This document shows, one piece after another, positions 9,287 to 17,737 of a stretch of 64,000 nt of DNA (its first letter is position 1; every line of letters starts with the position of its first letter). Both the position numbers and the translations under genes were made by a program. Origin of the DNA: Tannerella forsythia (GTDB taxonomy: Bacteria; Bacteroidota; Bacteroidia; Bacteroidales; Tannerellaceae); contig NZ_JUET01000030.1 of the NCBI RefSeq assembly GCF_001006485.1, positions 1 through 64,000 of the forward strand, read 5' to 3'. The notes under the pieces are model-generated. The model did not search any database. It saw nothing but the letters and a program-made list of their open reading frames with translations, and was not told where the DNA came from.

Positions 9287-9874
9287 ATGAAAAGGATGGT
9301 TATTTTCGCTTCGGGCGATGGGACAAATGCAGAGAATATCATACGATATTTTCATGATAACGAAATGGTTGAAGTGGTTTCCGTGTACTCCGAAAATGCT
9401 TCTGCCAGAGTACACCATCGTGCAAAACGGTTGGGGATTCCTTCCATAACTTTCCCGAAAGAAAGTCTGTCCGGTGGCACCTCCGTTTTGAAGAAATTGG
9501 CTGAAGATGGCGCCGATTTTATTGTATTGGCCGGTTTCCTGAAGAAGATTCCGGACGCCATTTTACGTGCTTACCCGAAAAAAATTCTCAATATTCATCC
9601 GGCTTTGCTCCCCAAACATGGGGGGAAAGGAATGTATGGTATGCGCGTGCATCAGGCTGTCGTGGCTGCCGGCGATACGGAATCGGGGATTACCATCCAT
9701 TTTATCAACGACCGATACGATGAAGGGCAAGTTGTTTTTCAGGCACGTTGTCCGGTTGCTCCGACCGATACTCCTGAAGATGTGGCGACTAAAGTACATG
9801 CCCTCGAATATGCGCATTACCCCGCCGTGATTGAGCGCGTTCTGCTCGGCGAAAACTTGCACGAGTCGTTTTAG
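9287..9874 (+). CDS. purN: Phosphoribosylglycinamide formyltransferase
   Basis: Purine biosynthesis enzyme of 195 residues that transfers a formyl group from 10-formyltetrahydrofolate to GAR. The GAR-binding loop is FASGDGTNAENI near the N-terminus. The catalytic Asn102 and His104 are in LNIHPALLPK and the catalytic Asp is about residue 145 in NDRYDEGQ. I place the start at the ATG giving MKRMVIFASG, since the open frame upstream (48 codons) is basic, hydrophobic and not conserved-looking. It is divergent from acpP. The heptosyltransferase gene follows after 43 bases with its own promoter. Confidence 0.96.
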   Translation: MKRMVIFASGDGTNAENIIRYFHDNEMVEVVSVYSENASARVHHRAKRLGIPSITFPKESLSGGTSVLKKLAEDGADFIVLAGFLKKIPDAILRAYPKKILNIHPALLPKHGGKGMYGMRVHQAVVAAGDTESGITIHFINDRYDEGQVVFQARCPVAPTDTPEDVATKVHALEYAHYPAVIERVLLGENLHESF

Positions 9875-9879
9875 CATCG

Positions 9880-9887
9880 TATCTTTG
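9880..9887 (+). promoter_or_regulatory. Bacteroidetes -7 element for the heptosyltransferase gene
   Basis: TATCTTTG (TAnnTTTG consensus) lies just past the purN stop and 30 bases before the next ATG, so the LPS gene pair probably has its own promoter. Confidence 0.6.
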
Positions 9888-9917
9888 TGCAGAGCGTATG
9901 ATTTTTGACACAAGAGA

Positions 9918-10952
9918 ATGGCAAAAGTATTGATCATAAGATTATCGGCAATCGGCGACGTAGCCATGACAATCCCTGTCATTTATTCGGTGGCGCGAGC
10001 TAATCCTGAGGACTCGTTTACCGTACTGACGCAGTCATTCCTGATACCGATTTTCATCCATCGTCCCGAAAATGTACGAATCATCGGTCTCAACACGCAA
10101 AGCACGGAGAAGACGCTATGGGGGGTGTTGCGTTTCGCTTTTGCTCTGACCGGGTATAAGTTCGATAAAATTCTCGATCTGCACGACGTTATTCGCAGCA
10201 GAGTGATCGATTTTACTTTCCGGTTACAGCGTAGACCGGTATATATAGTGGATAAGATGCGGGAAGAGCGTAGACGCCTGACCGGCAGACCTCCGAAAAC
10301 CATCCGCCCTCTGCGGCTTGTATCGGCGCGTTATGCCGATGTTTTTCGGACTGCCGGATTTCATTTTACCGATACCTTTATTTCTTTGTACGAACAACAT
10401 CCTGCCGATGATGCATTGATTGCATCTATGGCCGGCGAGAAGCAAGGTAAATGGATCGGCATCGCGCCGTTTGCCAAGCATCGCGGGAAGATTTATCCCA
10501 TTGACGAGATGGAGGAAGTCGTCAAATCCCTGTCGGGGCAAAACGACATGACGATCTTTTTGTTCGGCGGAAAAGGCTACGAAGAGGCGGTTCTCGATCA
10601 ATGGGCGTTTCAATATCCGGGTGCTCGGAACATGGCCGGGAAGCATCGGCTGGATCATGAACTGGCGCTGATCAGTCGTCTGGATGTCTTTCTGTGTATG
10701 GATTCGGCGAATATGCACTTTGCTTCGCTTGTCGGGACGAAGGTGATCTCCATTTGGGGGGCTACCCACCCATATGCAGGTTTTTACGGCTATAAACAGC
10801 CTTACGACTTGGCGATACAGGCCGACTTGCCTTGTCGGCCATGTTCAACGTACGGAAATAAACCTTGTTATCGTGGCGATTGGGCCTGCTTGTCACAAAT
10901 TACAGCCGAACAAATTGTTCGAAAGATAAACGACTATCTGAGTAAGGCATGA
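9918..10952 (+). CDS. Glycosyltransferase family 9 (LPS heptosyltransferase-like)
   Basis: A 344-residue GT-B glycosyltransferase predicted to add a heptose or similar sugar to the LPS inner core at the cytoplasmic face. It begins with the GT9 signature IIRLSAIGDVAMTIP and carries the C-terminal donor-binding region CMDSANMHFASLVGTKVISIWG followed by HPYAGFYGY, as in ADP-heptose enzymes. Its stop overlaps the start of the LPS kinase gene by four bases, an arrangement typical of translational coupling. The exact acceptor is not known. Confidence 0.9.
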   Translation: MAKVLIIRLSAIGDVAMTIPVIYSVARANPEDSFTVLTQSFLIPIFIHRPENVRIIGLNTQSTEKTLWGVLRFAFALTGYKFDKILDLHDVIRSRVIDFTFRLQRRPVYIVDKMREERRRLTGRPPKTIRPLRLVSARYADVFRTAGFHFTDTFISLYEQHPADDALIASMAGEKQGKWIGIAPFAKHRGKIYPIDEMEEVVKSLSGQNDMTIFLFGGKGYEEAVLDQWAFQYPGARNMAGKHRLDHELALISRLDVFLCMDSANMHFASLVGTKVISIWGATHPYAGFYGYKQPYDLAIQADLPCRPCSTYGNKPCYRGDWACLSQITAEQIVRKINDYLSKA

Positions 10953-11710
10953 GATTCGCGATTCATCCGGCGTATTCCGGCGATGAGGTTGAAACTTTCT
11001 TGGAGCAGCTGCCGATGATGTTTGATGGGGAAGGAGAGATGCTTTACGATAAACGCAATCAGGTGAAACGTTTCGTGTTGCCTTCGGGACGTCCTGTGGT
11101 CGTGAAACGTTTCAAAAAACCGATACTGATTCAACGGATCATCTATGGATTTTTCAGGAAAACAAAAGCTCAACGTGCTTACCTCTATGCAGCTGTTTTG
11201 CGTCATCGCGGCTTTGGTACGCCGCACGAGATTGCCTACCTTGAGCAACGTCGGAGGGGGCTGCTCTCTCATTGTTATTTTCTTGCGGAAGAAGATGGTG
11301 CGCCGGCGATCTATGAACGTCTTGTTGCACAGCAGCCTTTCGATCGTGTCATTGCCGACGATTTTGCAGCGTTAGTGGCGGCATTGCATCAAAAGAGCAT
11401 TCTTCACGGCGACTTGAATCCGACGAATGTACTGTTCCGCACACGCGACGACGGGCATTATACCTTTTCTTTGATCGATACGAACCGGATGCGCTTCAAA
11501 GCCCTCGGGCAGAATTTTACGGCATACGAATGCCTCAATAACCTCACCCGGTTCGACGTACAGGATGAGTTGTATCATTATGTGCTGAGAAGATACATAG
11601 AATGTATGGGGTGGGAAATGGAATCCTATTTTGCTCAAGGGATAGAGATTAAGCGGATTTATGATGAACATAGGAAGAAACGAAAAGCATTTTTGAAGAA
11701 ATTCAAATGA
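10949..11710 (+). CDS. Lipopolysaccharide kinase (Kdo/WaaP family)
   Basis: A 253-residue protein-kinase-like enzyme predicted to phosphorylate a core sugar such as Kdo or heptose. Kinase hallmarks are a probable ATP-binding Lys in VVVKRF (about residue 53), the catalytic loop HGDLNPTNV (Asp155, Asn160) and the metal-binding LIDTNRM. It overlaps the upstream heptosyltransferase by four bases, so the two probably act on the same core oligosaccharide. Bacteroidales commonly carry a phosphorylated Kdo, which makes a Kdo kinase role attractive. The family is clear; the substrate is inferred. Confidence 0.87.
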   Translation: MRFAIHPAYSGDEVETFLEQLPMMFDGEGEMLYDKRNQVKRFVLPSGRPVVVKRFKKPILIQRIIYGFFRKTKAQRAYLYAAVLRHRGFGTPHEIAYLEQRRRGLLSHCYFLAEEDGAPAIYERLVAQQPFDRVIADDFAALVAALHQKSILHGDLNPTNVLFRTRDDGHYTFSLIDTNRMRFKALGQNFTAYECLNNLTRFDVQDELYHYVLRRYIECMGWEMESYFAQGIEIKRIYDEHRKKRKAFLKKFK

Positions 11711-11811
11711 GGAGAAGGTTAAGGTTGTTGTTCGTCCGCGGTATGACCTGCTTTCTGCCGATGAGCGGACAAATCGTCGGTATGTTATGGTCATTATGCT
11801 GAAAATATTCG

Positions 11812-11819
11812 TACCTTTG
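11812..11819 (+). promoter_or_regulatory. Bacteroidetes -7 element for the transglutaminase lipoprotein gene
   Basis: TACCTTTG (TAnnTTTG consensus), 56 bases before the ATG at 11876. Confidence 0.6.
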
Positions 11820-11875
11820 ACCGATTCAATAATAACGTTGCCGGTATTGCCGGAGTATAAATTAAAAAAATAACG

Positions 11876-14635
11876 ATGAAAGCAAACCGATTTATTGCTG
11901 GAGCAATCATGATGATGTGTGTGACTTTCGGATGCAAGAAGCCCGAACATTTTATCACCGATTCTACTTACCGAGATCAAGTGTCGAAAGATTTCGATGC
12001 GAAAGCCGAGTTATTTGCCGACTCGTCCCTGTTTGCCGTTTTTGATACGGAGATGACTGTGCCCGAACGCGAGGCCATGCAGTTCTTGTATGCCTACATG
12101 CCGGTGGGCGACATTGCCGACTACGACGGGCAATTTTATCTGAAGAACGTGCGTTCGTCGTTTGCCGCACGCAAGGAGATGCCTTGGGGCAAAGATATTC
12201 CCGAAATGATTTTTCGTCACTTCGTGCTTCCCGTGCGGGTCAATAACGAGAATTTAGACGAGAGCCGGATGGTGTTTTACGAGGAGTTGAAAGACCGTGT
12301 AAAAGGTTTGTCGCTGCACGATGCCGTGCTGGAGGTCAATCACTGGTGCCATGAGAAAGTTGTTTACATGCCGTCGGATGCACGCACCAGCTCGCCGCTT
12401 GCGTCGGTACGCACGGCGTATGGCCGTTGCGGTGAAGAGTCGACGTTTACGGTGGCTGCTCTACGCTCGGTCGGCATACCTGCCCGTCAGGTGTATACGC
12501 CTCGCTGGGCCCATACCGACGATAACCATGCGTGGGTCGAGGCGTGGGTCAACGGCAAGTGGTATTTTTTGGGTGCCTGCGAGCCTGAACCCGTACTTAA
12601 CCTGGGCTGGTTCAACGCTCCGGCGTATCGCGGCATGCTGATGCATACCAAAGCATTCGGAGCGTATAACGGTCCGGAAGAGGTGATGGAACAGACGGCA
12701 TGTTATACGGAAATCAATGTCATCGATCATTATGCACCGACCGGCAAGACCGTTGTAACCGTGACGGACAGCGAAGGCAAACCGGTAGAAGACGCGCTGG
12801 TGGAGTTCAAGTTGTATAACTATGCCGAGTTTTATTCCGTGGCGCGTAAGAAGACCGACGATGAAGGCCGGTGCTCGCTCGCTGCCGGGAAAGGTGATAT
12901 GCTTGTATGGGCTACGAAAGACGGACGGTTTGGGTATCATAAGGTATCGTTTGGGAAAGATGATGAGGTAACGATTACCCTCGATAAAACACCGGGCGAC
13001 ACGGCAACTGTCGAACTCGATATCGTACCGCCGGTAGAAGGTACGATCGCTGCCGAGAGCGAGGTGACTGACGAACAAAAAGAAGAAAACGCCCGACGGA
13101 TGCACGAGGAAGACGAGATTCGAAACCGTTACGTCGCAACTTTCTTTACGGACACGATGGCTGTTGCATTGGCAAAAGAACTGTTGGTGCCCAATCACGA
13201 ACTGAAGGAAATCATGCGGAAAAGCCGCGGAAACCATGCAGAAATAGAGAAATTCTTCCGCGAATCGGTCAACCACAAAGATCTCTACTCCGAGATGGCC
13301 GGAGCCCAACCCGGAAGCGTGCCAATCGAGGCGATCTTCCTGCTGTATAGAATTTCCGAGAAAGATTTGCGCGATACTCCCGCCGACGTCCTGCTCGATC
13401 ATTTAGACAATACACCGAAGATCCCGGAGAATCTTTACGAAATAAAGAAGACCGTCTCTAAGGCTCCCTCGGAACTTGAGAGCCTCTTCTATTTTTTCGT
13501 TATGAATCCGCGTATATGGAATGAGTATCTGACACCTTACAAGAAGTTTTTCGCCGAGCAAATTGATGCTTCGTTAGCAACCGAGGCACGCAAGAATCCG
13601 CAAGCATTAGTCGAATGGGTGAAACAACATATCACTGTGCGCAACGACCTGAATCCGCAACGTATCCCGATAATGCCGATAGGTGTCTGGAAGGCGCGCA
13701 TAGCCGATACACATTCACGCAATATCTTTTTCGTTGCTGTGGCACGCAGTCTGGGCATCCCTGCACGTATCGAATCGGTCACCGGCAAGGTCCAATATTA
13801 CTGCCGCGGATGGCTCGACGTTGATTTCGAGGCGGCCGCCAGTCGGGCGAATGCTCCGCAAGGAGCGCTTTCAGCCGGTTATCAACCGGTCAAAGCGCTC
13901 GATAATCCGAAGTACTATAGTCATTTCACGATTGCCCGGCTGAAGGACGATGCCCGGTTGCAGACGCTGAACTTCGAGACGGAGGCTGACATGGGGGCGG
14001 GCGATACATGGAAAGACCTGCTGCAATCGCCTTGTTCCTTGCGATTAGACGAGGGGAACTATGTACTTGTCAGCGGTACGCGTATGGCCAGCGGGAAGGT
14101 GCTGGCGCGTCTGAGCTTCTTTCCTATCGAAGCAGAAAAGAAAACGACGGTCGACCTTGTGATGCGTCACGACGATGCCGACATCCAAGTGATCGGAAAC
14201 ATCAACGCCGAAGCGAAGTATCGTACCGAGAAAGGTGAGGAAACGACAATCCTCAACACCACGGGACGCGGTTACTTCGTCATCGGTATTCTTGGTGCAC
14301 GTCAGGAGCCGACGAACCATGCCATGCGTGATATTGCGAAACTCAAGGCCGATTTCGAACAATGGAATCGCAGTATGATCCTGCTTTTCAAAAATGAACA
14401 AAACTTCAAACTCTTCGACCGGAATGAGTTCGGCGAATTACCTTCGACCATCACGCTCGGAACGGATGAGAACGGCGAGATTTCGCGTATGGTTACCGAC
14501 GCGATGAAACTCTCGAATCCCGACAGCCTCCCGATCTTTATCATTGCCGATACCTTCGGACGGGTCGTATTCGTTTCGCAGGGGTATACCATCGGATTGG
14601 GCGAACAGATGATGAAAGTGATTCATCAATTGTAA
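11876..14635 (+). CDS. Transglutaminase-domain lipoprotein
   Basis: A large exported lipoprotein of 919 residues (lipobox VTFGC, Cys20). Residues about 140-240 form a transglutaminase-like (papain-fold) core with Cys185 in YGRCGEES and His218 in DDNHAWVEAW; the third acidic residue is probably in FLGACEPEP. Around 290-370 is an Ig-like or carboxypeptidase-regulatory segment (VTVTDSEGKPVEDALVEF). A second, degenerate transglutaminase-like stretch near 580-640 (RNIFFVAVARSLGIPARIESVTG) lacks the catalytic Cys. The C-terminus, about 790-919, reads like a thioredoxin-fold tail. Such proteins may be proteases or peptide cross-linkers; the substrate is unknown. It is a single gene with its own promoter. 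Confidence 0.85.
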   Translation: MKANRFIAGAIMMMCVTFGCKKPEHFITDSTYRDQVSKDFDAKAELFADSSLFAVFDTEMTVPEREAMQFLYAYMPVGDIADYDGQFYLKNVRSSFAARKEMPWGKDIPEMIFRHFVLPVRVNNENLDESRMVFYEELKDRVKGLSLHDAVLEVNHWCHEKVVYMPSDARTSSPLASVRTAYGRCGEESTFTVAALRSVGIPARQVYTPRWAHTDDNHAWVEAWVNGKWYFLGACEPEPVLNLGWFNAPAYRGMLMHTKAFGAYNGPEEVMEQTACYTEINVIDHYAPTGKTVVTVTDSEGKPVEDALVEFKLYNYAEFYSVARKKTDDEGRCSLAAGKGDMLVWATKDGRFGYHKVSFGKDDEVTITLDKTPGDTATVELDIVPPVEGTIAAESEVTDEQKEENARRMHEEDEIRNRYVATFFTDTMAVALAKELLVPNHELKEIMRKSRGNHAEIEKFFRESVNHKDLYSEMAGAQPGSVPIEAIFLLYRISEKDLRDTPADVLLDHLDNTPKIPENLYEIKKTVSKAPSELESLFYFFVMNPRIWNEYLTPYKKFFAEQIDASLATEARKNPQALVEWVKQHITVRNDLNPQRIPIMPIGVWKARIADTHSRNIFFVAVARSLGIPARIESVTGKVQYYCRGWLDVDFEAAASRANAPQGALSAGYQPVKALDNPKYYSHFTIARLKDDARLQTLNFETEADMGAGDTWKDLLQSPCSLRLDEGNYVLVSGTRMASGKVLARLSFFPIEAEKKTTVDLVMRHDDADIQVIGNINAEAKYRTEKGEETTILNTTGRGYFVIGILGARQEPTNHAMRDIAKLKADFEQWNRSMILLFKNEQNFKLFDRNEFGELPSTITLGTDENGEISRMVTDAMKLSNPDSLPIFIIADTFGRVVFVSQGYTIGLGEQMMKVIHQL

Positions 14636-14705
14636 AATCCCTTCGGATAGATAATTAAGGGTTAATTGTCATTCTTCGAGTACACGGAATCGCAATTGAT
14701 CATTG

Positions 14706-14739
14706 ATTCGAGACGCTCCCCCCCCCGGGTGTCTCGAAT
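14706..14739. other. Perfect 9-bp hairpin with a C9 loop tract
   Basis: A perfect 9-base inverted repeat (arms 14706-14714 and 14731-14739) encloses a run of nine C (14718-14726) followed by GGG. It lies about 70 bases past the transglutaminase gene but has no T run, so it is not a standard terminator. It may stabilise the 3' end of that mRNA. Confidence 0.5.
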
Positions 14740-14800
14740 GACTTATTACAGACATGAAATAACAGGCTGAATATCATTAGTAATGACCGGTTTAAAAAAG

Positions 14801-14830
14801 AAAAGGTCTTCAGAAATGAAGACCTTTTTT
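14801..14830. terminator. Bidirectional terminator hairpin
   Basis: An 8-bp stem (14805-14812 with 14817-14824) closes a four-base loop and is flanked by A4 on one side and T6 on the other, so it can act in both directions. It lies five bases past the 3' end of tRNA-Lys on the minus strand and probably ends that transcript. Confidence 0.75.
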
Positions 14831-14834
14831 GGAG

Positions 14835-14907
14835 TGATCCGCCTGGGGCTCGAACCCAGGACCCCATCCTTAAAAGGGATGTGCTCTACCTGCTGAGCTA
14901 GCGAATC
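14835..14907 (-). tRNA. tRNA-Lys (anticodon UUU)
   Basis: On the minus strand a full cloverleaf can be folded: a 7-bp acceptor stem (GATTCGC with GCGGATC, one G-U pair), a D arm with AGCTCAGC, an anticodon stem CATCC/GGATG with loop CTTTTAA (anticodon TTT), and a T arm CTGGG-TTCGAGC-CCCAG. The discriminator base is A, and the CCA end is not encoded. Length is 73 bases. A TACCTTTG promoter lies upstream and a strong hairpin terminator downstream. Confidence 0.97.
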
Positions 14908-14938
14908 GAACTTGAAGTACTTTTTTTTAATGCGAGTG

Positions 14939-14946
14939 CAAAGGTA
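14939..14946 (-). promoter_or_regulatory. Bacteroidetes -7 element for tRNA-Lys
   Basis: The minus strand reads TACCTTTG (TAnnTTTG), 31 bases before the first base of the mature tRNA. Confidence 0.65.
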
Positions 14947-15008
14947 ATGCTTTTTTTGAAGAAAACAACGAATACCGTAATTTTTCCGTATTTCTTTTTT
15001 CATATTCA

Positions 15009-15016
15009 TATCTTTG
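15009..15016 (+). promoter_or_regulatory. Bacteroidetes -7 element for dacB
   Basis: TATCTTTG (TAnnTTTG) lies 32 bases before the dacB start codon. Confidence 0.65.
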
Positions 15017-15048
15017 CTTCTAATATTATATATAGATATAGATAAAAA

Positions 15049-16524
15049 ATGAGGAATATCATGATTGATCGGTGGAAAATCATTTTGGCCGCATGTCTCT
15101 GCTTCGGTACACAGACAATTTTCTCCCAATCCGTTCCTGCTCCATTAAAGTGTTTCTTAGACAAGCCGATGGTTCGAGGAGCTTCCGTCGCATTGATGGT
15201 AAAGGAAGTAAGCAAAGGTGACGTCATATACGAGTATGAAAGCAAGCGTCTGTTGACCCCGGCTTCGGTGATGAAGACCATTACGGCAGCAGCTGCTCTT
15301 GAAATCTTAGGTGAAAACTTTCGCTTCGAGACGTCTGTTTCGTACGACGGAGAAATTCGCGACGGCATCCTGCACGGTAATTTGTACCTCTGCGGAAGCG
15401 GAGACCCTACGCTTAACTCGTCTGAACTTGATACCCCGAAAGACAGTGTGCTGATGCTTTGGGCAGCCGGTATCCGCAAGGCCGGCATCCGCGAAGTTGC
15501 GGGAGCGCTGATTGCGGACGAAAGCATTTTCGATACCGAAGGCGTATCGATGAAATGGATGCGTGAAGACCTCGGAAGTGAATACGGACAGGGGAGCTAT
15601 GGGCTGAACATCTTCGATAATCAGTTCCGTCTGTACCTTGAGAGCGGAGTGGCCGGTACAACTCCGGCGATCAAATACTGTGAACCGGACATACCGTCTC
15701 TCACGTTTCACAACTATCTCAAAGCTCTTCCCGCATCTACCGACAGCTGTTTTATCATCGGATTCCCATTTTCCAATGAGCGATACCTCTACGGTGCAAT
15801 CCCTACGCGCTGCTCTCACTTCAAACTGATTGGCGATATTCCCGACCCTGCGCTTTTTTCAGCCCGTTACGTTCATACGTTCCTTCAACGCGAAGGTATC
15901 CGCATCAAAGGGGCTCCTTCGTGCCATCGCATCCTTTCACAGGCTGGACAGTGGAAAGAGACACCCCGCAAAACCTTGATCACAACTTATTCGCCTCCGC
16001 TTAAGGAGCTCACTCGCATATTTTGTTTCGTCAGCCATAACCTGTATGCCGACGCCGTGTTCAAAACGCTCGGGTTACGTTATGCTCCTTCCTCGAAAGA
16101 GGCGATCTCTTCTTTCGGAAGGGGAGCACAGGTCATCACACAGTATTGGAAGCAAAAAGGGATCGACACCTCTTCGCTCCGGATGTTCGACGGGAGTGGT
16201 CTGGCCATTACCAACAAAGTAACGGCCGAATTCCTGTGCGACGTATATACTTACATGGCCATGCGTTCGAAAGCATCGGAGGCCTTCGTGCATTCGTTGC
16301 CGCAAGCAGGGATAGACGGTACCTTGCGAAACATGATGAAAGGAAGCTCGTTGCAAGGAAAAGCGCGACTGAAAAGCGGCAGCATGAGTCGTGTCCTGTG
16401 TTATGGCGGATACATCGATCACGACGGGAAGCGTTATGCCGTTGTGATCTTAGTCAATAATTTCACCGGAAAAAGTCGCCGGATGAAAGCCTCTATCGAG
16501 GAGTTACTACTCTCCCTTTTCTAA
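15049..16524 (+). CDS. dacB: D-alanyl-D-alanine carboxypeptidase/endopeptidase (PBP4 family)
   Basis: A 491-residue periplasmic penicillin-binding protein of class C that trims or cuts peptidoglycan cross-links. It has a signal peptide (ending TIFSQ, about residue 27), the catalytic SxxK motif SVMK at 73-76, the SxN motif in VSHNLYAD near residue 325, and the KTG-equivalent LKSGS near the C-terminus. The length fits the family. A second ATG at 15061 (MIDRWK) is an equally possible start. The downstream GNAT gene has its own promoter. Confidence 0.93.
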   Translation: MRNIMIDRWKIILAACLCFGTQTIFSQSVPAPLKCFLDKPMVRGASVALMVKEVSKGDVIYEYESKRLLTPASVMKTITAAAALEILGENFRFETSVSYDGEIRDGILHGNLYLCGSGDPTLNSSELDTPKDSVLMLWAAGIRKAGIREVAGALIADESIFDTEGVSMKWMREDLGSEYGQGSYGLNIFDNQFRLYLESGVAGTTPAIKYCEPDIPSLTFHNYLKALPASTDSCFIIGFPFSNERYLYGAIPTRCSHFKLIGDIPDPALFSARYVHTFLQREGIRIKGAPSCHRILSQAGQWKETPRKTLITTYSPPLKELTRIFCFVSHNLYADAVFKTLGLRYAPSSKEAISSFGRGAQVITQYWKQKGIDTSSLRMFDGSGLAITNKVTAEFLCDVYTYMAMRSKASEAFVHSLPQAGIDGTLRNMMKGSSLQGKARLKSGSMSRVLCYGGYIDHDGKRYAVVILVNNFTGKSRRMKASIEELLLSLF

Positions 16525-16553
16525 AAAACAACACAGGTCTGAATTAAAATCAC

Positions 16554-16561
16554 TACATTTG
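16554..16561 (+). promoter_or_regulatory. Bacteroidetes -7 element for the GNAT gene
   Basis: TACATTTG (TAnnTTTG) lies 42 bases before the chosen ATG at 16604. It overlaps the alternative TTG start at 16559, which argues against that start. Confidence 0.55.
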
Positions 16562-16603
16562 TCGCTTAAAAAAAACGGAAGAACGTTTACAGCAGCTGCG
16601 AAT

Positions 16604-17734
16604 ATGAGTGTATCAATTAAAGAAGTAACAACAAAAAAGGATCTGAAGAACTTCGTCAAGTTCAATATCGATTTATACAAAGACAACCCGTATCATGTTC
16701 CCGGACTTATCGAGGAGGAAATGATTACCTTATCGAAAGAGAAGAATCCTGCTTTCGAAAACAGCGAAGCGATTTATTTTTTGGCGTATAAGGATGATAA
16801 GATCGTGGGGCGGATTGCCGGGATGATTGTCCATGCCAGCAACAAGATCTGGGGACAAAAATATGCACGTTTCGGTTTTGTCGACTTTATCGATGATCCG
16901 GAAGTTGTCGATGCCTTGTTTCATGCCGTAGAGGCATGGGCCCAAGCCAAAGGTATGGAAGCTGTTCACGGGCCGATGGGCTTTACCGACATGGATCACG
17001 AGGGGATGCTGATCGAAGGGTTCGACCAGCTCGGCACGATGGCAACGATCTACAACTATCCGTATTATCCCCGACAGATGGAACGGATGGGCTACGTGAA
17101 AGATCAGGACTGGCACGAGTTTAAAATTTATATCCCGGACGCGATCCCCGAAAAACATTTGCGCATCGCCGAAATCGTGAAAAAGAAATACGGCCTCAAA
17201 GTATTGAAGTTCAAAAAACGAAAAGACATTCAGCCGTATGCGCGCAAAGTCTTCGAAACGCTAAATGCGTCGTTCGCTCCGCTCTACGGGTTTGCCGAAC
17301 TGACCCCGAAGCAGATTGATTACTATGTAAGGATATATATTCCGATGTTGCGTCTTAACCTGATCACGTTGATTGTGCGCGAAGAAGACGATGCGGTAGT
17401 CGGCTTCGGTATCTCGCTCCCCAGCCTTTCGCATGCCTTGCAAAAGGCCAAAGGGCGACTCTTCCCGTTCGGTTTCATTCCACTGCTCAAAGCAATGCAC
17501 TCGAAAACGAAGATTGTCGATCTGTATCTGATGGGTATACTTCCCGAATATCAGAACAAAGGCGTGAATGCACTTCTTTTCTGCGACCTTATCCCCGAAT
17601 ATATCAAGCTGGGAGCGGAGTACGCGGAGAGCAACATCGAGTTGGAGACAAATACGGCCGTACAGGCGCAGTGGGATTATTTTAAACGTGAGCATCATAA
17701 AACACGAAGGGTCTTTATCAAAAAACTGATTTGA
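16604..17734 (+). CDS. GNAT-superfamily acyltransferase-like protein
   Basis: A 376-residue cytoplasmic protein resembling a two-module GNAT fold. Acyl-CoA-binding-like features occur in FLAYKDDKIVGRIAGM (N-terminal half) and LMGILPEYQNKGVNALL (C-terminal half, similar to the pyrophosphate-binding RxxGxG/A motif). Homologues of this length are frequent in Bacteroidetes with no known substrate. I choose the ATG giving MSVSIKEV; the earlier TTG lies within the promoter. It is followed after three bases by parE and may be read through into the parE-coaD-ctpA run. Confidence 0.75.
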   Translation: MSVSIKEVTTKKDLKNFVKFNIDLYKDNPYHVPGLIEEEMITLSKEKNPAFENSEAIYFLAYKDDKIVGRIAGMIVHASNKIWGQKYARFGFVDFIDDPEVVDALFHAVEAWAQAKGMEAVHGPMGFTDMDHEGMLIEGFDQLGTMATIYNYPYYPRQMERMGYVKDQDWHEFKIYIPDAIPEKHLRIAEIVKKKYGLKVLKFKKRKDIQPYARKVFETLNASFAPLYGFAELTPKQIDYYVRIYIPMLRLNLITLIVREEDDAVVGFGISLPSLSHALQKAKGRLFPFGFIPLLKAMHSKTKIVDLYLMGILPEYQNKGVNALLFCDLIPEYIKLGAEYAESNIELETNTAVQAQWDYFKREHHKTRRVFIKKLI

Positions 17735-17737
17735 TTT

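Noticed and set aside
12461-13402. A 313-codon open frame antisense to the transglutaminase lipoprotein
   Set aside because: Low-complexity, basic and His/Arg/Phe-rich product opposite a convincing gene; no own promoter or motifs.
14746-15129. An open frame on the minus strand across tRNA-Lys
   Set aside because: It reads through a complete tRNA gene and its terminator and has no protein-like features.
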